Positions 9,235-17,647 of a stretch of DNA of 64,000 nucleotides are shown one piece after another; the first letter of the stretch is position 1, and each line of letters starts with the position of its first letter. The stretch comes from DASRDE01 sp035938175 (GTDB lineage: Bacteria > Vulcanimicrobiota > Vulcanimicrobiia > Vulcanimicrobiales > Vulcanimicrobiaceae): contig DASZHD010000060.1 in the NCBI GenBank assembly GCA_035938175.1, forward strand, positions 124,001-188,000. Reading direction: 5' to 3'. The position numbers were made by a program, and so were the translations under genes. A model generated the notes under the pieces. That model searched no databases, was not told where the DNA came from, and saw only the letters and a list, made by a program, of their open reading frames with translations.

Positions 9235-11202
9235 TCAGGGCTGTGAGCACGCTGCGGCGCGCGCGCGTTCGCGCGCAATTCCTGCTGGGCTGAGATCTCC
9301 GGTGCCCGGGTCGGAAACATGTTGCGTAATGACGGCCCCATTCTTGCTTGTCGTGAGCGTCGCCCCGTCCGAGGCCAGCATGTGGGTCTGCGTCGATTTG
9401 AAGTCGTTTGCGAACGGGTGCCACGACGTGCCAGGCCGCATGACCATGTACTCGAGCGGAATCTTCCATTCTAGAACGCCCGGCGCGTACGTGCCCGGTC
9501 TTGGAACGCTTGTGGGATTTATATACGCTAGATCCACCGAATTCTGGAGCGAGCCGAGTCCCGGTACGACTCGTCCGGAGACCGGTGAGCCTGCGCCCGG
9601 ATGATGGCTGTCGCCGAGCCCGCTAAATATTCCAGACGCGATTGACGCGGATACATCGACCTCCCGGACATTTATGTAGCGGAACGAGACATTGTCGGGC
9701 TTAATGAATGAAACGAGCAGCATGCCGGTGTTGGCAAAATACTTCGTGTGAAGGGCGTCGGTACAGCGCGCCTGCCGGTCGATGCTTTCTGTCGGCGCGA
9801 TGACGTCGAAGGTGATTTGCGCGTTGACGCCGTGAGGGCCGTGCGCGATGATGGTTTCATGCGCCGGTGAAGACGCCGCCGAGTAAATAACGCTCGTTCC
9901 CGGCGACGTGACCGTGCCATCCTTGTCGGTAACGATTTCCCATGTGACGGCCGGACAATCTTCGTAGGTTAATTGAACTTCTTCACCGACACCGACGACG
10001 CGACGCGTTCGGTCGGCGGGCATCGTCGCGATCGTTTCCGACGTGATCACGTTCGGGCAGTGGTGATCCGGCAATGGCGGGAAACCGCCGCCGCCTCCTC
10101 TGCCTCCCAACGGTATTTGGGTAAGCGGCTGTACGGCGTCGGTGCCTGGGTTGAACACGATATTTGCGAAAGGCACGCTGGCCGTAGAACGTGCGGTCGA
10201 GCGCTGTGCCGGGGCCGGCATCACACGAACCTGAAAAGTTCCCGGCGTCGCGTAGTTTCCGTTCGTCAAGAAGCGCACGTAAACACGATCGGAATACCGG
10301 CTCCAGGGCGTGTTACCTGTCGGGTCGGAGACATCGCGCGCCTGCGCAAAAGCCGGAAAGAGGGGTACGAGCTCGCTCGCCAATTGCGCGAACGTCGGTG
10401 GCGGCTGCGCCAGCTCGGTGCGAAATGTTTGCAAAGCGACGACCTGAGCACCGATCGGCCCGACACGCGTCAGAGCTTCCTCAAATGACGGCATACCCGG
10501 AACCGTTTGCGCAACGCTCATGTATTGGCCGCGAATGCGTTCGTAGACATCGCCGTTCAACCGGCTGCGATAATCCGGGATGATCTTGTCTACCGCCGAT
10601 CGCTCCTGAGCCTGCATCGCGCCGTACGGGGTGCCGGCCTGAATGTACCAGGACAGCTGCTGCAGCACATAGTGATCGATCGCATAGGACGGGCTGCGCG
10701 AATTCAGCGCCGTTATGACGTCCGCGGCGCTTCCTCGCAGCGGCGCAACAAGGTAGCGATGAGCATTGGGGCTCCCCGAGTGCACGCGCATGCAAAACAC
10801 GCTCACAGGAAACACGTAATCGCCTGGGGGTAGCGCGATCGTTCCGTCCGTCGATGAACGCAATGCCGTTGCAATGTTTGGTGGTATGGCACGCGGCGCG
10901 AAGGATGGGCCCGGCAGCGTCGGCTCCGTCGGATACGCGTCACTCGCGCCGACGACGATGGGCAGCTCGCCCGCAAGCGATTTTCCAAACGTCGAAAGTG
11001 CGGTTTTGACGGCCAAATCCTTGCCGTTTCCCAGTATGTTGCCCAGGCCGCCGAATTGCGCGACGACGTTCGGAGCCGGCGTCGCTGTACGTGTCACACC
11101 CTGGGCGAACGTGACCTGGCTGAACGATAAAATCACTCCGACGCCAAAGGCGATAAGGCCAAGACGCTTGGCACGAGTGGCGAGGCCGGCGAAGAAAGCC
11201 AA
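9235..11202 (-). CDS. Large exported protein of unknown function
   Basis: A 655-residue protein starting at TTG 11202 (GGAG nine bases ahead) with a signal sequence ending near 'TFAQG'. The middle region contains a Gly/Pro-rich linker (GGRGGGGGFPPLP) at about residue 370-385 that separates an N-terminal domain from a C-terminal half. The part 'GEEVQLTYEDCPAVTWEI' and 'GTSVIYSAASSPAHETI' looks like a bacterial Ig-like domain. Four cysteines in the C-terminal half could form disulphides. No family recognised. It is the last chromosomal gene before the integrated element. Confidence 0.6.
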   Translation of the reverse strand: MAFFAGLATRAKRLGLIAFGVGVILSFSQVTFAQGVTRTATPAPNVVAQFGGLGNILGNGKDLAVKTALSTFGKSLAGELPIVVGASDAYPTEPTLPGPSFAPRAIPPNIATALRSSTDGTIALPPGDYVFPVSVFCMRVHSGSPNAHRYLVAPLRGSAADVITALNSRSPSYAIDHYVLQQLSWYIQAGTPYGAMQAQERSAVDKIIPDYRSRLNGDVYERIRGQYMSVAQTVPGMPSFEEALTRVGPIGAQVVALQTFRTELAQPPPTFAQLASELVPLFPAFAQARDVSDPTGNTPWSRYSDRVYVRFLTNGNYATPGTFQVRVMPAPAQRSTARSTASVPFANIVFNPGTDAVQPLTQIPLGGRGGGGGFPPLPDHHCPNVITSETIATMPADRTRRVVGVGEEVQLTYEDCPAVTWEIVTDKDGTVTSPGTSVIYSAASSPAHETIIAHGPHGVNAQITFDVIAPTESIDRQARCTDALHTKYFANTGMLLVSFIKPDNVSFRYINVREVDVSASIASGIFSGLGDSHHPGAGSPVSGRVVPGLGSLQNSVDLAYINPTSVPRPGTYAPGVLEWKIPLEYMVMRPGTSWHPFANDFKSTQTHMLASDGATLTTSKNGAVITQHVSDPGTGDLSPAGIARERARAAACSQP

Positions 11203-11554
11203 CTGAAGAAACTCCGAAAGAAATGGGGCTTTTCCTCGATGCTAGCCCTCGCACGTGCCGCTAGCGTGCTTTGGGGTATTCGCCTAACACGCCCGAGGCG
11301 TTCGTCAATCTTGGAGAAGGCCGCGTTTGCGTATTGGCGGCGGCATCGATGAGGCTGTTCTCGGAAACAGCGCGGCCGTCGACGGCTGGATATACGCACG
11401 TCAGCGACTCGGCGAACCGCGAGGCAATTTGCCGCTTAGCGTCGCTTTTCACCCGCTACATTCCACTGTGTTCCACCCGATTTACAATGCGCAGGGGAAA
11501 GCAGGGGCAGACGACCGAACCGCGGTCTCGTAAAACTGCGATGAAATAAGGCTT
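11203..11554. other. Intergenic region upstream of the tRNA-Val 5' half
   Basis: About 350 bp without a convincing gene. It lies between the start of the exported-protein gene and the tRNA fragment, so it should hold the promoters of both; it was the original tRNA-Val promoter region before insertion of the element. I cannot assign -35/-10 boxes with confidence. Confidence 0.4.
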
Positions 11555-11594
11555 ACGGGCGATTAGCTCAGCTGGGAGAGCGCCTCCCTTACAA
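11555..11594 (+). repeat. attL: 5' half of tRNA-Val, direct repeat of 33343-33382
   Basis: These 40 bases are identical to 33343-33382 and comprise two upstream bases plus tRNA positions 1 to 38 (acceptor strand, D arm, anticodon stem and loop CTTACAA). After the loop the sequence departs from a tRNA, so this copy cannot fold. It marks the left end of the integrated element and is the original chromosomal 5' half. Confidence 0.9.
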
Positions 11595-11627
11595 ATAGGA
11601 TTTCCCTATGTTGGCCCCCTCGCGATA

Positions 11628-11657
11628 GCACCGTTTCCTCATGAAATCGGTGCTTTT
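11628..11657 (+). terminator. Intrinsic terminator-like hairpin
   Basis: A stem GCACCG/CGGTGC (11628-11633 with 11648-11653) is extended by TTTC/GAAA around a CTCAT loop, with one bulged T, and is followed by TTTT. It lies 34 bp inside the element's left end and would stop transcription started at the chromosomal tRNA promoter from reading into the element. Confidence 0.6.
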
Positions 11658-11708
11658 CTATGCCCGCGAGTGCCCTTCAGTGCTCGGAAATGCACCGAAA
11701 TGCGGGGC

Positions 11709-11732
11709 GGACAAGGGTCAAAATGAGGGTCA
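11709..11732 (+). repeat. Left copy of paired element-end motif
   Basis: GGACAAGGGTCA, four bases, then GAGGGTCA. The same two blocks with the same four-base spacing are found at 33269-33292, 51 bp from the right core. In the joined circular form the two copies would flank the tRNA core in direct orientation, as expected for integrase arm sites. Alternatively this copy is the relic 3' end of an older integrase gene, since in one frame both read D-K-G-Q-(N/D)-E-G-Q. Confidence 0.55.
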
Positions 11733-12278
11733 GAAATGAGGTTGTTTTTTGCCGTATGTGAGAGTTTCGAACGAGCGGAAGCCGCTGGCTGACCTGCGAT
11801 TCAAGCATCTGTGAAGGCTGCAGACTCGGCGTATCGGCATGGCGAGTGACATTTCCGCCCGCACCGCACCATCCGCAAACGAAAACGCTTAGCCCTCGGT
11901 AGGCATCGCGACCGTCTCCACGCACGACAATGCATCGTTACACCCGCGAGTTTGCAGATATCTTGGTCGCCGACTCTCGTGAGAACGCTGTGGTCCGCAA
12001 AGAAGCTACCTGGCACTGCAGCGCGATCGTTGATTCCATACTAAGGTGGATTTTTCGACAGTAGATAACGGCCGTTCGCGCTCGATTTCGAGCAGCAGCG
12101 CAATAATGGAACGGCGCGGTTGGCGTTTCGGCGCCCACGGCAGCCTCGCTGAGAAGCGTCCAAAGGCCAGCCGCTGGACCGGCGAATGCCCGCCTTTGCT
12201 CCTTGAACGGGTTCAAGGAGACAAGAGAGCGAATGTCAGGTTTTTCAGGCACAGTGACTTCCGTGGTGGGTAACTTGC
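11733..12278. other. Non-coding left end of the element
   Basis: About 550 bp between the element-end motif and the first gene. No protein-like frame with a usable start was found. It should contain the promoter of the gene at 12279, but I could not recognise clear boxes. Confidence 0.4.
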
Positions 12279-13820
12279 ATGGCGTTTGCGATTCGCAACC
12301 TTTGGATTCGTCGCTACCGTTCGCTAGAAGCTTTTGAGTGGTCTCCTCATCCAGGCCTCAACGTTCTTGTTGGGTTTGCGGATCCTGAACGTTGGACCAT
12401 CGCAACCGTTAAACCGTTGTCTGACGTTGAAATTCGCAAACACCTATCCGATAAATTTGGATCTGCGGAGAAGTACGATAATGCCGATGCAGAAACAAAA
12501 GAATTGTTGTCCACTCCGTATTTTCTGAATGCAATTTTACATGGCGAGATGGATAGCCGCCATTCCCGCGCTCAGACACTTATCCAATTCTTCGAACGGC
12601 ATATTAGCGGCGACGCAGCGGTGCTGGATACTGCGGCGGGAGCAGCGTACGAAATGTATCGGCAGTTTGCCTCCCGCACTTTTCCACTGGCCGCTTTTGC
12701 CGATATAGCGGGGCCCGAAATCACCAAGAAGCTAATTTCCGAAAAGGCGCTAATCGTTCACGGTGAAAGTGCGGCTTTCGACCACCATCTTAACCATGAT
12801 ATACTTGTTTCACGTTTTTTAAAAAGCGATCGAGCGCGCTGGACGCCGGATATTCTTGATGAAGTTACATTTGGCGCGAGCTCGTTTGACGTCTTAGCCA
12901 TGACGTTACAGCAGCTATCCAATAGCGACGACGCAGACCTATTTCTGCGCCGCGTGTATGATTGGAGTCTTGCTGGCGCGGCATATGCGATCACCGACGG
13001 CGGATACCAATCCCCAATCTCGACGTCGGTCAGCGCCGAAATGCAAGCGGTGTTACTGGCGATGCTATCTATTCGGCAATGGGATATAATCGAAGCGACG
13101 CGGACTAAAGCACGCGACGCATTGAGCTTGTATCCCCGCGACATGGTCGAGCGCTTTCTCGACGCCGACTCTGTCGATGTAGTGCTGCTGTGGACTTACG
13201 ACCGTCAGTCCGAAAAAGCATGGTTTCAGGAGTGGAAGTCGCTATTTCTTGCCACATCAGATGAGGAAATGACAAGGTTCGATATAGCGTTGATTCAGAA
13301 TGAGGACTCCTTGCTCGGTTGGACGTTCGCGAATGTGCAGAAACGAAGCAGCAGCCTTTCTCCCGAAAGACGGAAGGCACTTATCGATATGCTCCATGAC
13401 TGCGGCGATATCGTCCGCTGGCGGATTGTCCATGTATTAGGAGCATTTCCAACTGAGGAGAATGTGCACGAACTCCTTGAGCGGCTAGGCGATACCTACA
13501 AATGGGTGAGATATGGTGCAATGCGCTCATTGGTCGAAATAGCGGCGTGTACAACATCGGACCAATTGAGAAAGTCCGTGTTTGCGCAGATCGAGGAAAA
13601 AATTCCGGCGCTTATCGGCAAAGCTGACCCGATAGTCAAACAGCTACTATCGGATCTTTTCGTCAGCCCAGCGCCGAAGGACTGGCTGTCCGCAGTGATG
13701 AGTCTCGTTGCGCGCGTATACGACTATCAGCCTTCGTTGGACCAGAAACAGGCGGTTGAGGAACTGATGTATCGCCTCAAAGGGCGTTACTCCGCGCGAG
13801 AGGATACGGCGGTTGTCTAA
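12279..13820 (+). pseudogene. Chimera: OLD (GajA-like) N-terminus fused to NACHT NTPase C-terminus
   Basis: One open frame of 513 codons made of two unrelated parts. Residues 1-33 are the start of an OLD/SMC-type ATPase ('RYRSLEAFEWSPHPGLNVLVG'-like, shortened here to RYRSLEAFEWSPHPG) and stop exactly where Walker A should follow. From about residue 35 the sequence is the region after the NTPase core of a NACHT/STAND protein: 'WTIATVKPLSDVEI', 'ELLSTPYFLNAIL', and later HEAT-like helices ('WRIVHVLGAFPTEENVHELL'). The missing N-terminal half of the NACHT protein is at 19186-19788 and the rest of the ATPase at 17637-19190, both on the other strand. No intact P-loop remains, so the product should not be an active NTPase. 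It overlaps the deaminase gene by eight bases. Confidence 0.8.
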
Positions 13821-14205
13821 GCACTCGGAGCTTCAGGAGTTGGCTAAGGCAGCCTGGGAAACCCGGCAGCGGGCACATGTGTTCGGGGGTACACGAGTCG
13901 GCTGTGCCATTATGAGCGCCGATGGCGCAATATACTCTGCCTGCAACGTCGAACACAAGTTTCGCTCACACGATGTGCATGCGGAGGTCAATGCTATCAC
14001 ATCAATGGTGGCTACCAGCGGAGCGCAGTATGTGCGTCTGGTAGTTATTGTGGCGGAACGAGACTACTTTACGCCGTGCGGCGCCTGCATGGACTGGATT
14101 ATGCAATTCGGGGATCCGGACACCATCGTAGCCTTTCAAAATAAACCGGATGGTGAATTCCACCAGTTTGCCGCGGTAGAATTAATGCCGCACTATCCGA
14201 AATAA
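13813..14205 (+). CDS. Cytidine-deaminase-like protein
   Basis: A 130-residue protein with the zinc-binding deaminase signature: 'HAEVNAI' (His ligand and catalytic Glu, about residue 56) and 'PCGAC' (two Cys ligands, about residue 91), and 'ACNVEHKF' ahead of it. Family members deaminate cytidine or deoxycytidine; in defence contexts nucleotide deaminases deplete or signal with dCTP/dATP. The TTG start overlaps the end of the NACHT C-terminal part by eight bases, so it belongs with the PNP/NACHT operon rather than with nucleotide salvage. It now sits on the plus strand only because of the inversion. Confidence 0.85.
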   Translation: MSKHSELQELAKAAWETRQRAHVFGGTRVGCAIMSADGAIYSACNVEHKFRSHDVHAEVNAITSMVATSGAQYVRLVVIVAERDYFTPCGACMDWIMQFGDPDTIVAFQNKPDGEFHQFAAVELMPHYPK

Positions 14206-14420
14206 CGTTCCAACGCGAACTTAAAACAGCCACGGAAGTGGCCTCAAGCGGCGCCGGATGCGCATCCCGTTGATCATGCATGCGTCGAGGCAGTCGTCCC
14301 GCGAACTATCCTCATCCATGCGGTGCTAAGCGGACGAGCCCGTTAGGGTCGATTTTGCCGGACTGAGGCGGTGATACCTTATCACGAGTGCGGAAAAAAC
14401 GGGTTTCTTTCTGGGTAGTC

Positions 14421-14830
14421 CTAAGAAACCTTTCCGTCGGCGTAAGCGACGTACCCGGCAGATCTCGGTGCGTCCGCGAAAGCCTTTGCATAGGACATCT
14501 TAATCTCAAACGACTGATCGGAAGCGTCGAGTTTTGGCGGGATTTGCGCGGTCACATCGACACTACACCACCGGCGACGGGTCAGATTCCGAGTGCGGAC
14601 TGTTTGGTCGTCCAGATTGCACCATTCTTTGATTCTTACACCACCGAGCAAAGATGTCGCGGCTGGCCGAATCTGTATCCAGGCATGGCCCCAAACGCCT
14701 AGGGCAGCGTCGAGGCACTGTCTGATGACTAACCTGAGGATTCATAACCCAATGAACAATAGGCAGCAGCTCGAGTCCGTCTGGAGATCCATATCCTTCG
14801 ATCAATTTGAAAGCTCTGTTTAGCCTTTCT
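14421..14830 (-). pseudogene. Degraded paralogue of the gene at 14851-15306
   Basis: Minus-strand translation in three pieces matches the downstream-neighbouring 151-residue protein: 'AALGVWGHAWIQIRPA' in one frame, 'FARWCKNQRMVQSGRP...SESDP' in a second, and 'VDVTAQIPPKLDASDQSFEIKM' to 'YADGKVS' back in the first. The intact gene reads 'AALGYCGYAWVRLGPA', 'FARWCKAQDMAEFGFP..AESDP' and 'IDVDVQIPRDVDRSGQSYEIKM'. Two indels therefore interrupt an old tandem duplicate. Function unknown. Confidence 0.6.
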
Positions 14831-14850
14831 CGTGTAACAGAATCCCCCGG

Positions 14851-15306
14851 CTAATCGAGCCTTCCATCCGCTCGCGCATTATAGCCGGCGCATTGAAGGA
14901 CGGAGGCGAAGGCCTTTGCGTATGCCATCTTGATTTCATACGATTGCCCGGAGCGGTCTACGTCCCGCGGAATTTGAACGTCTACGTCGATTACGAGACC
15001 GCCGAAATGCGGATCAGACTCCGCGCATGGACGGTCGGGGAAACCAAACTCCGCCATGTCTTGCGCTTTGCACCACCTTGCAAATGCACTTGTTGCTGGC
15101 CCGAGCCGTACCCAAGCATAACCGCAGTATCCAAGCGCCGCGTCATCGCTGGCCCAGTCCGGAGCAGATTCGATCATCGCGCCGCAGGTTCCAAACTGGA
15201 CAACGCGCGTAAGCCGCGGCCGTGCGTTACGCGCGGCTTCAAGGCCCGCTAAGTGTGCCGCGTTCAAAAGAGCGCGGAACTGCTTCGTTTTTTCATTGTC
15301 AGGCAA
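14851..15306 (-). CDS. Hypothetical protein with a decayed tandem copy
   Basis: A 151-residue soluble protein read from TTG 15306, which lies just after the stop of the upstream membrane-protein gene and behind AGGTGCAAAGAG. It is helical at the N-terminus ('FRALLNAAHLAGLEAARNA') and has a conserved C-terminal block 'GQSYEIKMAYAKAFASVLQCAGY' (given here in part as SYEIKMAYAKAFA) shared with the neighbouring pseudogene. No family recognised. Its pairing with a two-span membrane protein in one operon suggests a two-component module, possibly an effector with membrane anchor, but this is inference. Confidence 0.6.
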   Translation of the reverse strand: MPDNEKTKQFRALLNAAHLAGLEAARNARPRLTRVVQFGTCGAMIESAPDWASDDAALGYCGYAWVRLGPATSAFARWCKAQDMAEFGFPDRPCAESDPHFGGLVIDVDVQIPRDVDRSGQSYEIKMAYAKAFASVLQCAGYNARADGRLD

Positions 15307-15322
15307 CTCTTTGCACCTAAAC

Positions 15323-15835
15323 TTACTTGAACTGTGGTTTCGGTTCAACTGGACGAGCACCCCACCCAGGTTCCAACCCATTCTTAATCCAAATTGCAAC
15401 GAGGTCGTCAGCAATCTTATTCCGTCCGCCCATTCGACATGAGCCCATGTAAAAAGAAAGCTCTTCCAGTCGTTGGGTGTACAGCGCCTCGCGTAACGCT
15501 CGTGCCTCAAATTTGCTATCGACCCACCGATTTAAGAACGCCGAGTACAACAGAGCGGCCAGAATACTCATAGCGCCGCCTCCAATCCCGAGCGACGTGT
15601 GATCGATGCCGGGGCGCGGTTCGGCTGTCGCAAAGGCAACCATGCCGCCCATCCACGCCGCTCCAATGACGATGGCCATGGCAATGCCCCAATACATTGG
15701 GAGATTCTCCATCCTCCAAAGCAGCTGACGGAGATCGTTTAGCATAGGTGACGGTATCGGGCCTGTGTCGCTTTGCCTATTCGGGTGAGCACTCTTAGGT
15801 AAATAGCTATCGCTAGGGCACGTGGGTCTATTCAT
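15323..15835 (-). CDS. Small two-span membrane protein
   Basis: A 170-residue protein from ATG 15835 (GGAG ahead at a rather long distance; ATG 15745 is an alternative start). Two hydrophobic segments are clear: 'YWGIAMAIVIGAAWMGGMVAF' in part (IAMAIVIGAAWMGGMVAF) and 'GAMSILAALLYSAFL'. They are followed by a charged cytoplasmic-looking tail with 'EARALREALYTQRLEELSFY'. No family recognised. It is directly upstream of, and in the same direction as, the 151-residue hypothetical, and its leader contains a 13-bp hairpin (15877-15921). Two-span proteins of this size are common as membrane-acting parts of defence modules, but nothing here proves that. Confidence 0.6.
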   Translation of the reverse strand: MNRPTCPSDSYLPKSAHPNRQSDTGPIPSPMLNDLRQLLWRMENLPMYWGIAMAIVIGAAWMGGMVAFATAEPRPGIDHTSLGIGGGAMSILAALLYSAFLNRWVDSKFEARALREALYTQRLEELSFYMGSCRMGGRNKIADDLVAIWIKNGLEPGWGARPVEPKPQFK

Positions 15836-15876
15836 AAGAGCGATCATTCTCCATCGATATGCCGTCAGTGTGGCAC

Positions 15877-15921
15877 TGTGGCGGCGGGCAAGTTCACTGC
15901 TTAACGTCGCCCGCCGCCACA
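15877..15921 (-). promoter_or_regulatory. 13-bp perfect GC-rich hairpin in the leader of the membrane-protein gene
   Basis: GTGGCGGCGGGC at 15878-15889 pairs perfectly with 15909-15920, and one further T-A pair flanks it; the loop is 19 nt. There is no T-run on either side, so it is not a standard terminator. It ends about 40 bp upstream of ATG 15835 and could act in mRNA as a leader structure or as a protein-binding dyad. Confidence 0.55.
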
Positions 15922-16162
15922 ATGGACAGATCAAAGGGAGGAGGCGGAATTGGGCCGGCGTCGCTCTTTCGCATCGGCAGAACCTTGAGCTAGTCCAGAA
16001 TAAGTGTGGTGGTGTCCAAGCATAGAGTCATTTTCTCCGAGACCGCGCAAGCAGTGCGGCACCGTTGCGACGTGCAGGTGACGTGAGGGCGCATTTCAAG
16101 CTGCCGAAAACTGTGGAGACTTTGTTGCGCGTTTATCACTTCTTGAACATGCACACCTCACA
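15922..16162. other. Intergenic region between back-to-tail operons
   Basis: About 240 bp between the end of the helicase gene (minus strand) and the leader hairpin of the membrane-protein gene (also minus strand). It should hold the promoter for the latter. No protein-like frame seen. Confidence 0.35.
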
Positions 16163-17647
16163 TTAGTCGGCGCGGGGCTGAGCAATAAGAGGGCTTCGAC
16201 CATGTGCAGGCACAAGAATAGTCAAAGACCTCCTGCATCGGCTTAGCGCAACGTATAGCAACCGCCGCCCCTCCTCATCGTCAGGGAAATGCGTGCCACT
16301 GACGTTTGAGATGAGCACGTGCTCAAATTGGTGGCCCTTGGATCGATGAACGGTGGCCACGACGACGTCCTCCAGTTGAATAGCGAGCTTGTAAGATACG
16401 ACAGCATCTTGTAACTGATCGTAGGCGTCATTGGGACCCGGAATAAGCGCTGAGAAAATACGCAATGCAGCTGGCCTAAGCACTCGAAGAAACGGCGGAG
16501 TCTGCGCCAGCAATAGGCGGCAAAATTTTGCTGCACCAAAAACGTTAGGAAGCTCATAAACGGCTAGCATGGCATCAAGTAGTGGTTTGACCGTATGAGG
16601 TCGACCATAGTCGATGCGTTCGTCTTTGAGCGACTTCTCTATACGGCCGCGGTTTCCAGCGGTGAGTCCCGAACAGATATCTTGTATAAGATCCAGGAGC
16701 GGTTCAGCGATCGCCTTAGGCTTGCCCGCGTTCTGCTCGCACAAATCAAATGTCCGATAGAGATGTTCAAGATCTGAACCCTCGTAATATTCGGCTCTGC
16801 CCAATGACGCGGTCCGTAAGGTTCGCATATGTCGCACTCTCGCCGTCAGGAGTGCAGCGGTTCCCTGCGCTGGAACTGCGCGCAGTGGTCCGAAATACGT
16901 GTTGGGAGCGCCCGCACCGTAATTGCCAATGTCATCACCGGGGACAACAATCATCCTAACCGAGCGCGGTGCTGTCGTAACATCTATAGGATCACCTGCC
17001 GCTAAGCGTGCACGCGCATCGAGGATCCAATTGCCCAGCTGCAAATCATCAGCCCATCGATGCGGGTGACTTAACTCATCGGTAACGTCGGCATCGGTGA
17101 CCACCTCGGCCCATGGGAAATCCGTTTCGGAAACGAAGATACGTTGCATTCGATCAGCAAATGCTCGCACCAAGGACCCTGCGTCTCTTAACGACATCGC
17201 CATAGCGTGTTGACTACGATTCGCATCCTGATGCTCGTCCAGAACGACAATGGGGTGCAAACGCGCCAACATTTTGGCAATATCGGGGCAACGTGCGAGC
17301 AAGTCGGTCGCTCGAGGTGCCAACTCGATTGGCGGAATCTGGTCTGCGCGCGTACCCATGCGCAGTGGATAAGGCAGACCGAGCGCTTGGACGTACGGAG
17401 CAATAATGCTAAGGCTGAGCGAGTCGAAGGTTGCAATCTTTATCTGCGACCGAATATCGTGAGTGCGCGAGCGAAATTCTGCGACAGCTGCATTTGTATG
17501 AGCCAGCACAAGGACGCGTTGTCCTTCAGAAAGTTGCGCGGCTGCGGCTCGCACATAATCGCACGCGGTATGCGTCTTACCACATCCAGCTGGCGCTTCG
17601 ATAAGGACAAAGCGTTCTTTAGATTTTAGAGAGTCCTCAACGCTCAT
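16163..17647 (-). CDS. gajB: UvrD-like SF1A helicase, GajB-type
   Basis: A 494-residue SF1A helicase, the usual GajB length. Walker A is 'EAPAGCGKTHT' (about residue 20), motif II is 'VVLDEHQD', a later motif is 'VHRSKGHQFEHVLI' and motif VI is 'LLYVALSRCRRS'. It starts at ATG 17647, which overlaps the stop of the OLD-family gene upstream; the longer frame into that gene is not protein-like. Helicase downstream of an OLD ATPase/TOPRIM nuclease is the Gabija layout, in which GajA cuts DNA when nucleotides are depleted and GajB senses DNA ends. The ATPase partner is broken here, so the pair is probably inactive in this arrangement. Confidence 0.8.
   Translation of the reverse strand: MSVEDSLKSKERFVLIEAPAGCGKTHTACDYVRAAAAQLSEGQRVLVLAHTNAAVAEFRSRTHDIRSQIKIATFDSLSLSIIAPYVQALGLPYPLRMGTRADQIPPIELAPRATDLLARCPDIAKMLARLHPIVVLDEHQDANRSQHAMAMSLRDAGSLVRAFADRMQRIFVSETDFPWAEVVTDADVTDELSHPHRWADDLQLGNWILDARARLAAGDPIDVTTAPRSVRMIVVPGDDIGNYGAGAPNTYFGPLRAVPAQGTAALLTARVRHMRTLRTASLGRAEYYEGSDLEHLYRTFDLCEQNAGKPKAIAEPLLDLIQDICSGLTAGNRGRIEKSLKDERIDYGRPHTVKPLLDAMLAVYELPNVFGAAKFCRLLLAQTPPFLRVLRPAALRIFSALIPGPNDAYDQLQDAVVSYKLAIQLEDVVVATVHRSKGHQFEHVLISNVSGTHFPDDEEGRRLLYVALSRCRRSLTILVPAHGRSPLIAQPRAD

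Noticed and set aside
11557..11620. A second tRNA-Val gene
   Set aside because: Only the first 38 tRNA positions are present; the anticodon 3' strand, T arm and acceptor 3' strand are missing, so it is an attachment-site remnant.
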